Source: Dehalococcoidia bacterium
GTDB taxonomy: Bacteria > Chloroflexota > Dehalococcoidia > GIF9 > AB-539-J10
DNA: 12,781 bases
Direction of reading: 5' to 3'
Assembly: GCA_030621105.1 (NCBI GenBank)
Contig: JAUXIH010000016.1
Location: 1 to 12,781 of the forward strand
How positions within the stretch are numbered: the stretch's first letter is position 1; the number at the start of each line of letters is the position of its first letter. The notes beneath the pieces are model-generated. The model searched no databases. It worked only from the letters and a program-made list of their open reading frames with translations, and was not told the DNA's origin. A program made the translations under genes and the position numbers. Below are positions 1 through 5,744 of this stretch, in pieces.

Positions 1-19
1 CTGCATGGATAGTTCTCAT
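1..19 (-). CDS. 5' end of an unidentified CDS (partial)
   Basis: The TAG stop of the 71-aa gene is followed directly by ATG, and the reading frame runs off the window as MRTIHA. A GGAGAGG stretch a few bases upstream could act as ribosome binding site. Only six codons are visible, so no function can be assigned. Phage amidase-type endolysins often begin with a similar MRTI-like segment, and the preceding gene encodes a small membrane protein, so a holin/endolysin pair is conceivable, but this is speculation. Confidence 0.25.
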
Positions 20-235
20 CTATCCCTCTCCAAAGAGCCTCAAGAAGAACCTAATTATATCTTCGTGATACCAATTACCAGCAGTATTCAAACCAAGGAC
101 TGTTGCTAAGAGTATATAGATTAGTCTCTCATTCCTAGATGACCTAGATTCAGTTGGTAAGAAGTAGGTGCTATGCCATTCTTTGAACCAAGCTGGTGTC
201 CGACTGTTCAATGTCTTTTTACACTTCTTGAACAT
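20..235 (-). CDS. Small single-membrane-segment protein (71 aa)
   Basis: This 71-aa ORF starts at ATG with a strong AAAGGAG ribosome binding site eight bases upstream, which supports it as a real gene. The N-terminal 37 residues are basic and polar (MFKKCKK at the start, later RSSRNER). Residues about 38-49 (LIYILLATVLGL) form a short hydrophobic stretch that could span or insert into the membrane. Residues 57-69 (HEDIIRFFLRLF) could form an amphipathic helix. It is the first gene after the DGR target and may abut another gene at position 19. A holin-like or other lysis-associated role is possible from size and position, but no family was recognised. It does not look like an Avd-type DGR accessory protein, which is larger and a soluble helical bundle. 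Confidence 0.75.
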   Translation of the reverse strand: MFKKCKKTLNSRTPAWFKEWHSTYFLPTESRSSRNERLIYILLATVLGLNTAGNWYHEDIIRFFLRLFGEG

Positions 236-328
236 TGAATTAGCTCCTTTCTATAAACTATCCCCCTATTGTTCTATCCCTTACCAGAGCTATTGACCTT
301 ACTTTTGCAACCTTACCCCTTCGACTTT

Positions 329-342
329 AACGGTTTCCCGTT
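329..342 (-). other. GAAA-tetraloop inverted repeat downstream of the variable region
   Basis: Read on the minus strand, AACGG and CCGTT pair perfectly around a GAAA loop. Three further pairs (GAC/GTC) extend the stem beyond an AA/AAA internal loop. It lies about 30 bp after the stop codon of the putative DGR target gene. In characterised DGRs such as that of Bordetella phage BPP-1, a hairpin or cruciform with a GRNA tetraloop just downstream of the variable region is needed for target recognition. The stem here is shorter than the 7-10 bp usually described. Assignment to that role is inference. Confidence 0.5.
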
Positions 343-371
343 TTGTCTACATATTGTGGCGTGTTGGGCGA

Positions 372-1913
372 TTAGAGCACCGCGCGGAAGCTGATGTTCA
401 CGTCCCGATTCGAGGGAGCGCCGTAGACGTTCAGAAGGAACACGCCCGCATACGCGGCACGGTCCCAGAGGCCACCCGTCCGGAACGCCCGGGCGCCGGT
501 ATTCTGATAGTAGTAATCTCCGCCAAAGTCAGCATCGGATGACCCAACAGAGCCCGGTAAAGCCAAATCCGGCACTCCTGAGTCTCCAGCAGTAGCTAAC
601 CCTGCAAGATAGTTATTGCCAGCGGGTAGCGCCAACCCTTCACCCATAAAGCCAGCGTCTATGATATGATTCTCACCAGCCCCTCCTATCTTTGCCTTAC
701 ACCAGTTCCACATATTTCCGTTCAGTCCCCAGACTCCACTGGGCTTGCCGTTGTGCCTCCACGATAACGGGCCGGTCCCTGTTAAGACCTTACAGATAGC
801 GTGAGACCCATCATCATGGTCAGGGTCGAGCCTTCCGTAATACTGAAACTCGTCAGCGTCACCAACGTCCTTGCCGTAGTCATTGTTCCCCTTCGAGTAT
901 GCCCCAGCTCCAATATATTCCATAGCTTCGAGATATATCATCGTTGCTCGTTCATAAGGCCCCCAGAGGGTGAACTTCTTGGTAGTGTAAGCATCCCCAG
1001 AGATGGTATTGAACTGAGCTAGCGAAGCAGCTCCCATGACCACTATTGCCACAGCGCCACTGTTCCCAGGGGCATTCTCAACATGGACTACAGCGTGAGA
1101 ATTAGCATCAGCCCTTATTGCGGTTATCGCTGCCGATGCCAGATTGTCATCATTGTAAAACGTCACGGTGATAACATAGGGGGTGCCTACTGAGCCTGCC
1201 CCACTTCTTACCGCGGCCATTGCGCCTGAAGCTCCGCCATTTGCGTAAACAATGTTTACGTAGTTTGTTGAGCTGTTTTTGCGGGTAAAACGGAGGTCGT
1301 TGTTATCACCAGCGAGAGCAGTTATCAAGCCATAAGGCAAAGACGGCGTGAAGATTATCTTGTTGTTGTGATTCTCTACCTTCTTAATCCGCCTGTAGTA
1401 AGTGGTGGTGCTTGCACCTTCAGCCCTAGCAATCTCCAGATTGTTACCCGTTATTTTAGTTTTGAAAGCGGTGTCGATGATACTATTTCCATCTGCCCCG
1501 TTCGATGTTCCTGTACTGGAGGCAATATCTCCTGATAGATTCATCGCCTCACAGGCAAGAATAGCTTCATCCCAACTCACATAAGTCCACGCACACTTCA
1601 TAGCCAGAGACATAGCAGCATAAGTGCTTCCCCAATTAGCGCCATCGTTCCCGCCTTTTGTGGACATCGTAGCTAAAGGATGCGTCATAGGGTATTTCGC
1701 CAGACCGAAACCGCCTAACTCAACATCATTTGCAAACCCCTTAGCAATCATTCCTGCATCAAAGCCAGTCGTCTTAAACCTTGGAATCCAGACAAAGTCC
1801 GATTGAACTGTTGCCTCTTCCCATCCCCAAGAATTTTTAGTCCCGAGAACGTTTTCAGCCCCACTACTCTTGAGTGCGTGTTCTACCTTAAAATCTAATA
1901 CATCGTAAGCCAT
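372..1913 (-). CDS. C-type-lectin/FGE-like protein, probable DGR variable (target) protein
   Basis: 513 aa. The fold resembles the formylglycine-generating-enzyme branch of the C-type lectin superfamily used as DGR target proteins. Residues 40-46 (FVWIPRF), 109-125 (from WTYVSWDEAI to CEAMN) and 393-404 (GVWGLNGNMWNW) match conserved stretches of that family. Residues about 190-300 look like an inserted beta-sandwich unit of a kind common in phage virion proteins (NDLRFT, then ITVTFYNDDN, then AAITAIRADA). The C-terminus (residues 474-513, containing GLWDRAAYAGVF, GAPSN and NISFRAVL) closely resembles DGR variable regions ending in APSN...NIGFRxA. The gene follows a fibre-like gene by 12 bases and has an AGAGGT ribosome binding site. 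The likely role is a diversified receptor- or ligand-binding tip protein on the virion. The reverse transcriptase and template repeat are not in the window, so active diversification is inferred. FGE catalytic activity is not expected. Confidence 0.85.
   Translation of the reverse strand: MAYDVLDFKVEHALKSSGAENVLGTKNSWGWEEATVQSDFVWIPRFKTTGFDAGMIAKGFANDVELGGFGLAKYPMTHPLATMSTKGGNDGANWGSTYAAMSLAMKCAWTYVSWDEAILACEAMNLSGDIASSTGTSNGADGNSIIDTAFKTKITGNNLEIARAEGASTTTYYRRIKKVENHNNKIIFTPSLPYGLITALAGDNNDLRFTRKNSSTNYVNIVYANGGASGAMAAVRSGAGSVGTPYVITVTFYNDDNLASAAITAIRADANSHAVVHVENAPGNSGAVAIVVMGAASLAQFNTISGDAYTTKKFTLWGPYERATMIYLEAMEYIGAGAYSKGNNDYGKDVGDADEFQYYGRLDPDHDDGSHAICKVLTGTGPLSWRHNGKPSGVWGLNGNMWNWCKAKIGGAGENHIIDAGFMGEGLALPAGNNYLAGLATAGDSGVPDLALPGSVGSSDADFGGDYYYQNTGARAFRTGGLWDRAAYAGVFLLNVYGAPSNRDVNISFRAVL
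378..491 (-). repeat. Candidate DGR variable region (VR) at the 3' end of the target gene
   Basis: This stretch encodes residues 475-512 of the lectin-fold protein. Likely diversified codons are 482 CTC, 484 GAC, 485 CGT, 488 TAT, 493 CTT, 496 GTC, 497 TAC, 498 GGC and 504 GAC. All end in C or T, as expected if the template carries AAC or AAT codons whose adenines were mutagenised. Invariant-looking codons (GCG GGC GTG TTC, GCT CCC TCG AAT, AAC ATC AGC TTC CGC) lie between them. The segment is unusually GC-rich for the window (40 of 60 bases in 421-480), in keeping with a GC-rich initiation-of-mutagenic-homing tract. Exact ends cannot be set without the template repeat. Confidence 0.7.
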
Positions 1914-1925
1914 TTTTATACCTCT

Positions 1926-2858
1926 TTATCCTATTGCCGCTTGTATGGCTGAATAATTATCATCTGCACCTTTCAAAACACAATAAAGTAAATCTGCAAC
2001 CCCTGCACCGCCTTCAGTGAGGTAGAATTTACCTCTCCCTGCTGCATTGGCAGTTATAACAGAAGTCCCGAATTTGCCCTCGGTTATTGCTCCTCCAGCA
2101 GTGAAGGTTGGTAAAGTCAATGGACTTGCCGCTGTTACTACCCCCGAAATATCAGGGGCAGAGAGGACTACACCTGTAGATTGTATGGCTGCCGTTGCTG
2201 CACCAGTAGCAACTAGAAGCTGTCCAGCAGTAGCACCTGAAACGTGAGCATCAATATCTGAAGCGTGGGTGGCTATGTCAGCAACAATAGCGTCATCAGC
2301 ATACTTTTTAGTGGCAGCTTGCTGGTTAGTGGTCGGGTCTACAATCCCCCCAACTTTCTGGGTGTTAAATAAAAATTCAGCCGCAGCCTGCCCGCTCAAA
2401 TCAGCCATAATAGCAGCAGGGGTTTTCCAGGCGGGGACATCAGTTGCTACTGCCATTATACGGTTATCAGCCCCTACAGTAAGTATAGCCCCAGTCCCAG
2501 CAGCACTAGCGTATCTTACATCGCCTTTAGCTACATAGGTTGGCACATCAACTTCGAGTGTATTGACGGCTGTATTGAGGTCGCTTATGCTTTTAGCGGT
2601 TACATTCAGAGATACCCTAGCCCCAGCACTATGCGTTGCCGCAGTTGTAGATTGTTGTGCTCTTGTTACTGTTAGCGTGTCGGTTGACCTATTTGTGCAA
2701 CTCATTATTTCGCTGTCAATGGTTATGTGGAATGGGTAAGAACTGGGGAATTTAGCACCATCGCCACTAGCCACATCCAGTGAAAGGGCATCATCTGCTA
2801 TAGCACTCGCTAAAGTAGAATAAGCCCGATTCTTGACCTGTAAAAAGGTTGTGCTCAC
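1926..2858 (-). CDS. Fibre-like virion protein (310 aa)
   Basis: This begins with GTG, with AGGTGATT upstream as ribosome binding site lying over the stop codon of the preceding zinc-ribbon gene. The N-terminal 90 or so residues show a pattern common at the start of phage fibre or baseplate proteins: STLASAIADDALSLDVASG, FPSSYPFHITIDSEIMSC, then DTLTVTRAQQSTTAATHSAG. Residues about 165-190 contain DPTTNQQAATKKYADDA, a motif widespread in tail-fibre proteins. The rest is rich in Ala, Thr, Gly and Val with regular spacing, as in trimeric fibres, and ends with an AIQAAIG tail. It most likely forms a fibre or stalk. Its position immediately before the lectin-fold DGR target suggests it carries or anchors that protein, which is inference. 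Confidence 0.8.
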   Translation of the reverse strand: MSTTFLQVKNRAYSTLASAIADDALSLDVASGDGAKFPSSYPFHITIDSEIMSCTNRSTDTLTVTRAQQSTTAATHSAGARVSLNVTAKSISDLNTAVNTLEVDVPTYVAKGDVRYASAAGTGAILTVGADNRIMAVATDVPAWKTPAAIMADLSGQAAAEFLFNTQKVGGIVDPTTNQQAATKKYADDAIVADIATHASDIDAHVSGATAGQLLVATGAATAAIQSTGVVLSAPDISGVVTAASPLTLPTFTAGGAITEGKFGTSVITANAAGRGKFYLTEGGAGVADLLYCVLKGADDNYSAIQAAIG

Positions 2859-2862
2859 TTAA

Positions 2863-3012
2863 TCACCTCTCTTGCCACCCGCAATACTCGCAGAATAATT
2901 TGCCGTCCTTCTCGCCTAAAGGATAATCGCATATCGGGCAATATACCCTTCTCTCTGGCACTTGATTCCTGACCTCTTCTAGCATCGCCTCTATTTCACT
3001 GCCAAAAGGCAT
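2863..3012 (-). CDS. Small zinc-ribbon protein (49 aa)
   Basis: The 49-aa protein starts MPFGSEIEAML and has two Cys pairs, CPIC (residues 25-28) and CEYC (41-44), 12 residues apart, as in zinc ribbons. The acidic N-terminal half could be helical. Its ATG overlaps the TAA stop of the upstream zinc-ribbon gene (TAATG), indicating translational coupling, and AGGGGGAG sits just upstream. The stop lies just before the GTG start of the fibre gene. Function is unknown. Nucleic-acid or protein binding through the zinc site is plausible from the fold only. Confidence 0.8.
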   Translation of the reverse strand: MPFGSEIEAMLEEVRNQVPERRVYCPICDYPLGEKDGKLFCEYCGWQER

Positions 3013-3308
3013 TATCTCCCCCTAGCCTTCTCTTTAGCTTGCCCCCATAAGCCCAAATTAGGCACGGTTGCATTGGTTTCACTTTCAAACTTCTTGCACG
3101 TATAGTCCACTTCGGCACTCGCTTCCTGAAAGCGTCTGTATTTCTTCCCCATTGACTCTTGGGAATGAACCAAGTGACCGTTAAAACGGTAAACACTACA
3201 CTTGCAGGCAGTCTCGCCACAGACGGGGCAAGGGATGCTGTTAACATCCCTGCCCCTCAGTGCCTCTGTCTTATGCCCCCTCTTACAGATGTAATCGTAA
3301 ATAGGCAT
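3012..3308 (-). CDS. FmdB-like zinc-ribbon protein (98 aa)
   Basis: The N-terminus MPIYDYICKRGHKTE is the hallmark of the FmdB/CxxC_CxxC putative regulatory zinc-ribbon family (usually MPxYxYxCxxCGH). The first knuckle is altered: C8 is followed by KRGH rather than a second Cys, whereas the second knuckle, CPVCG (Cys 27 and 30), is intact. A further CKC follows at 35-37, which may supply the missing ligand. The C-terminal half is basic and polar (GKKYRRFQEA, CKKFES, QAKEKARGR) and matches nothing recognised. The start ATG follows the TAA of the 222-aa gene after one base and has no clear ribosome binding site, so it is probably translationally coupled. The role in the phage is unknown. Such proteins recur in phage structural operons. 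Confidence 0.8.
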   Translation of the reverse strand: MPIYDYICKRGHKTEALRGRDVNSIPCPVCGETACKCSVYRFNGHLVHSQESMGKKYRRFQEASAEVDYTCKKFESETNATVPNLGLWGQAKEKARGR

Positions 3309-3309
3309 T

Positions 3310-3978
3310 TTACGCTACATTACTAGGTGATAGCTCGATGTAATCCAGATTGGCGTAGTAGCTTGGCCCTGTGGTCGCAGCCGCTATCTGAACATAGCAG
3401 CAAGCCCCATTCTGAACTACAGGTGGCATTTTCGGATCCCAGTTGAAAGAAGTAATGGAATGTCCGGCCGCCACTGCCAACTCGTTGGCCTCTGACCAGT
3501 GTCGCCTAGTTGTAGTAGCTAATTCGGCAGTTACCGTTACCCCGCCTGCCTCATCTACTCTGGCTGTGCATCTTGACGCTGGTTTGGCCGAAGTGCCATC
3601 AAGATACAATGGTAGCGGCACGAAAGCATCACCCACCGTAGATACCGTTGCCACTGACTTGATAGCGTATTCGTGAAGCGTGCCAGTTCCCAGATTTATC
3701 GAGATGTTCGCAAATACTGGGATAGCAACCACACCTGCCCCCACATCAAGAGCCATCTCTGCCGCAGTGTCTGTGATAACCACATCACCAACTGCTGGGG
3801 TCGTTATTGTTCCTGCCCTTATCTGGTATGCCAGCCCCTCAAACAAAGACTGTAGATAGAAATCGCTGATTGCCAGCATATCCATCTTGTTGATTTTGGG
3901 GAAGGCGAAAACACCACTTGAATCGCTTTGTGGACTTGTGGTTACTTTGGACTGAACCTGTGTTAGCTCAAAAGCCAT
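3310..3978 (-). CDS. Beta-rich virion protein (222 aa), function unknown
   Basis: The 222-aa product starts MAFELTQVQSKV, with an excellent AGGAGGT ribosome binding site. It has alternating hydrophobic and small residues, many Thr, Val, Ala and Gly, and no transmembrane segment or known catalytic motif. Recognisable stretches are VVITDTAAEMALDVGAG in the middle and, near the end, TRRHWSEANELAVAAGHS followed by a Cys pair (ACCYVQI). The composition suggests a virion component such as a decoration, connector or fibre-base protein. It sits downstream of an unusual structured intergenic element and is followed almost without gap by the FmdB-like gene. No family was recognised. Confidence 0.75.
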   Translation of the reverse strand: MAFELTQVQSKVTTSPQSDSSGVFAFPKINKMDMLAISDFYLQSLFEGLAYQIRAGTITTPAVGDVVITDTAAEMALDVGAGVVAIPVFANISINLGTGTLHEYAIKSVATVSTVGDAFVPLPLYLDGTSAKPASRCTARVDEAGGVTVTAELATTTRRHWSEANELAVAAGHSITSFNWDPKMPPVVQNGACCYVQIAAATTGPSYYANLDYIELSPSNVA

Positions 3979-4018
3979 TTTATTACCTCCTGTTTTTTGT
4001 TTGCTTTAGCTACGTCTG

Positions 4019-4036
4019 TTATCGCTCAAATACCAT
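4019..4036 (-). CDS. Possible five-codon mini-ORF (leader peptide)
   Basis: A near-ideal ribosome binding site (GGAGG, seven bases from the start) precedes ATG GTA TTT GAG CGA TAA, which encodes MVFER and ends 40 bases before the start of the 222-aa gene, itself served by a second strong site. The mini-ORF follows the hairpin cluster at 4060-4131. It could be a leader peptide, a remnant of a lost gene, or chance. There is no direct evidence of translation. Confidence 0.3.
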   Translation of the reverse strand: MVFER

Positions 4037-4059
4037 ATACGCACCTCCGTTACTTCGCA

Positions 4060-4131
4060 GGGGAGCAGGGTTGAACCCACTCCCCCGCTTAAAGGGGGCG
4101 ATGCCTGCCCTTTACGAGCAGGCTAATCGCC
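4060..4131 (-). other. Structured intergenic RNA element with overlapping hairpins
   Basis: In the minus-strand transcript three stems can form. Stem A pairs GGCGAT (4131-4126) with ATCGCC (4102-4097) and GCCTGC (4123-4118 in plus-strand GCAGGC) with GCAGGC, so 12 pairs with a two-base bulge. The bulge is the TA of the TAG stop of the 102-aa gene. Stem B pairs CCCCC (4098-4094) with GGGGG (4086-4082) around the seven-base loop TTTAAGC. Stem C pairs GGGGAG plus GGG with CCC plus CTCCCC (4085-4060) around TTCAA. B and C compete for 4082-4085, and A and B share two bases. The layout is reminiscent of tRNA arms (a UAA anticodon-like loop and a TTCAA T-loop-like apex), but acceptor pairing is missing. 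Function is unknown; attenuation, RNA stability or a processing site are possible. Confidence 0.6.
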
Positions 4132-4431
4132 TATGAACTTTTCGTAGAGTCCGAAATGTTCGTCCGTGAGCTTCTTGTCATCGTTAAGTTTCTTTAGCAC
4201 TTCAACAATAACATCAGTAGCTTTCTCGCCGATTTCTATTTCCTTTGGTTTGTCGGCTTCCATCTTCCAGAATACCTTGCCTTCATCCTGCTTGAGTTCA
4301 AGGGCTTTCAGTTCCACTTCGTCAAAGCTCAAATCCTCTCGCAACTTGCGGATGATTTTAAGCGTGATAAAATCCCCTTCCTTTGGCAAGATGTTCAGCA
4401 AAATAATCCGATTGAATACTCCTAGTTCCAT
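4123..4431 (-). CDS. Hypothetical phage protein (102 aa)
   Basis: A 102-aa, charged, probably alpha-helical and soluble protein. It begins MELGVFNRIILLNILPKEGD, continues with IIRKLREDLSF and ELKALELKQDEG, and ends with a helical-looking IGEKATDVIVEVLKKLNDD segment and GLYEKFIGD. It has GGGGAGG as ribosome binding site six bases before the ATG. It lies between two beta-rich virion genes and is the only clearly helical small protein there. A tail-assembly-chaperone-like or regulatory role cannot be excluded, but no family is recognised. Its TAG stop lies inside a strong hairpin, and the frame stays open for 38 more codons (PARKGQASPPL to SDNRRS) before TAA at 4006-4008. Confidence 0.75.
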   Translation of the reverse strand: MELGVFNRIILLNILPKEGDFITLKIIRKLREDLSFDEVELKALELKQDEGKVFWKMEADKPKEIEIGEKATDVIVEVLKKLNDDKKLTDEHFGLYEKFIGD

Positions 4432-4447
4432 ACATCGCCTCCCCTTT

Positions 4448-5050
4448 TTATGCCTTTACCCCCTTGATTACGACAAAGTTGATAACCACTGCTTCAGAAA
4501 GCCCCCCAGCGGTTTCGTTGCGTAGCGATAGCTTAAACGAACCCGCTGCCACGGCATCAACTGTTAAGGTGTAGGAAGCAACCGTTGCGACTGAAGCGAT
4601 ACTAGCAACAACTACATCATTGGCAGTAACGGCGGTGTTAGTAACCGTGAACCCCACTGAGGTCGCAGCTGCGAGCTGAGCATTGTGCATAGTGATTTCA
4701 CCACAGATTTTACTGAGCGCTACACCTGTGCCCTTGTTAGTCTGTTGAGTTACTGCTCCGCCAGCACCAGTAGCATAGCCAATCCCCGAAGTAGCTCCGC
4801 TAGAAGTAATCGCCTTATCAGTTGTCTGGGCAATACCTACTAGCGTGAGTGTAGCAGCCCCACAATCTATGATTGCTGAAAGCGAGCCAGTGCCGTAAAA
4901 CTGAAGGTCGACATCCTGCCCTGTCCCGCCAACTTGAACCGCTCCCGTGCCTACAGTGAGAACATCACCAGTAACCGACCTCCCAATCGCCCCTTCGAAG
5001 AAGACCAGATTTCCACTAGACCATCCTGATTTTACATTTGTTACAGGCAT
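4448..5050 (-). CDS. Beta-rich phage virion protein (200 aa), probable decoration or fibre-type protein
   Basis: 200 aa, with GGAGG before the ATG. Two segments are seen. Residues 1-70 (VFFEGAIGRSVTGDVLTVG, GGTGQDVDLQFYGTGS) resemble short beta units often found at the start of phage structural proteins. Residues about 90-200 resemble a domain widespread in phage virion proteins: GIGYATGAGGAVTQQTNKG, ICGEITMHNAQL, SVGFTVTNTAV, SYTLTVDAVAAGSFKLSLRN, then SEAVVINFVVIKG. No membrane or catalytic features are present. The expected role is a surface-exposed decoration, head-fibre or tail-associated protein. Its place between the capsid cluster and the fibre genes does not distinguish these. Confidence 0.8.
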   Translation of the reverse strand: MPVTNVKSGWSSGNLVFFEGAIGRSVTGDVLTVGTGAVQVGGTGQDVDLQFYGTGSLSAIIDCGAATLTLVGIAQTTDKAITSSGATSGIGYATGAGGAVTQQTNKGTGVALSKICGEITMHNAQLAAATSVGFTVTNTAVTANDVVVASIASVATVASYTLTVDAVAAGSFKLSLRNETAGGLSEAVVINFVVIKGVKA

Positions 5051-5092
5051 TTTAATCCTCCATACTTGTTAGTTTTAAGGGTATGGTTTACC

Positions 5093-5236
5093 CTATTTGG
5101 TTATTGGTGCGCTACGCACCATCTTGTCTCTGGGAGGGGAGGCTTTGGCTTTACGCTTCCGCCTCACCCTCTTCGGTTTCTCATCTTGAAGTGTAGGCAC
5201 TTTAATACCATACATCTCAATTGATACTTTACTCAT
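5093..5236 (-). CDS. Small highly basic protein (47 aa)
   Basis: This short ORF begins ATG AGT AAA GTA and encodes MSKVSIEMYG, then a lysine/arginine cluster, PKRVRRKRKAKA at residues 21-32, and ends APITK before TAG. It starts 15 bases after the stop of the 153-aa gene and has AAGGGGGAG just upstream. An in-frame second ATG at codon 8 is a possible alternative start. The gene fills an otherwise empty 200-base gap in a densely packed operon, which supports it. The basic tract suggests binding to nucleic acid or to an acidic protein surface, for example DNA inside the head, but this is inference. No family was recognised. Confidence 0.7.
   Translation of the reverse strand: MSKVSIEMYGIKVPTLQDEKPKRVRRKRKAKASPPRDKMVRSAPITK
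5106..5120 (-). repeat. Perfect short inverted repeat near a gene end
   Basis: GGTGCG and CGCACC flank a three-base loop, within the last 10 codons of the 47-aa basic protein gene. In RNA this gives a compact 6-bp hairpin. No U-tract follows in transcript direction, so it does not look like an intrinsic terminator. Possible roles are 3' end protection or a processing boundary in the operon mRNA; it may also be chance. Confidence 0.35.
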
Positions 5237-5251
5237 CGCTCCCCCTTATGC

Positions 5252-5713
5252 CTAGTCTATCGCCGAGACGGGTATGTCCTTCATATAGCGAGGTTCGCTC
5301 AAGATTGCTATAGCGGACATAAGAGTAGCACTGCCACTAGGGGTTCCGAAGGTCAACTTCACATATTCATATGTATCAGTCAACTCATCAGCATCAATCT
5401 CTATAGCGTATAAACTATCATCATCAGTACCACCTACGGTAAAGCCGGTTCCAGAAACCCCCGCCGTCAATGCTCCCCAAGTGTCGGTAGTTGTTGATAT
5501 GCGGTAGTTAAAGGCTATATCGGTATTGCCAGTCCCAGCAGCAGCTGTGCATTCCTCAACTGTTACCTTCATAGTGCCATCAGTAGCACCAATGCCAACA
5601 ATTATGAGGGCATGGTTATACTCTTCTAGGCTGAAGATGTCAATGGTGGGTGCAGACCCGCTTGAAACTGGGTATAACAAAGACACCACCTGAACGTTGC
5701 CAATTAGTTCCAT
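5252..5713 (-). CDS. Beta-rich structural protein next to capsid gene (153 aa)
   Basis: The product starts MELIGNVQVVSLLYPVSSG and has a strong AAGGAGG ribosome binding site. Strand-like alternation runs throughout (HALIIVGIGATDGTMKVTV, then AFNYRISTTTDTWG, then YEYVKLTFGTPSGSATLMS). It has no membrane segment or catalytic motif. The stretch MKVTVEECTAAAGTGN plus AFNYR is a pattern seen in phage proteins encoded just after the major capsid protein. Head decoration or head completion is the most likely role from position. It ends 15 bases before the 47-aa basic protein gene. Confidence 0.75.
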   Translation of the reverse strand: MELIGNVQVVSLLYPVSSGSAPTIDIFSLEEYNHALIIVGIGATDGTMKVTVEECTAAAGTGNTDIAFNYRISTTTDTWGALTAGVSGTGFTVGGTDDDSLYAIEIDADELTDTYEYVKLTFGTPSGSATLMSAIAILSEPRYMKDIPVSAID

Positions 5714-5744
5714 AGCTTCCTCCTTTTTTGTTTAGTTTTTGCTC

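Noticed and set aside
372..1913. Functional formylglycine-generating enzyme
   Set aside because: The similarity is to the fold only. The inserted virion-type domain, the fibre-gene neighbour and the DGR-like C-terminus point to a binding protein rather than an enzyme.
2996..3247. 83-aa minus-strand frame overlapping the FmdB-like gene
   Set aside because: It is a shifted frame across the FmdB-like gene and lacks its conserved N-terminus and gene-to-gene coupling.
4060..4131. Possible tRNA-Leu(UAA) on the minus strand
   Set aside because: There is a C5/G5 stem with a seven-base TTTAAGC loop and a GGGTTCAACCC segment. However, no acceptor stem forms, only six bases lie between the anticodon stem and the T-loop-like TTC, and the T stem does not pair with the standard seven-base loop.
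3918..4136. 72-aa plus-strand frame spanning the intergenic element
   Set aside because: It runs antisense to the start of the 222-aa gene and the hairpins, has no ribosome binding site, and all real genes here are on the other strand.
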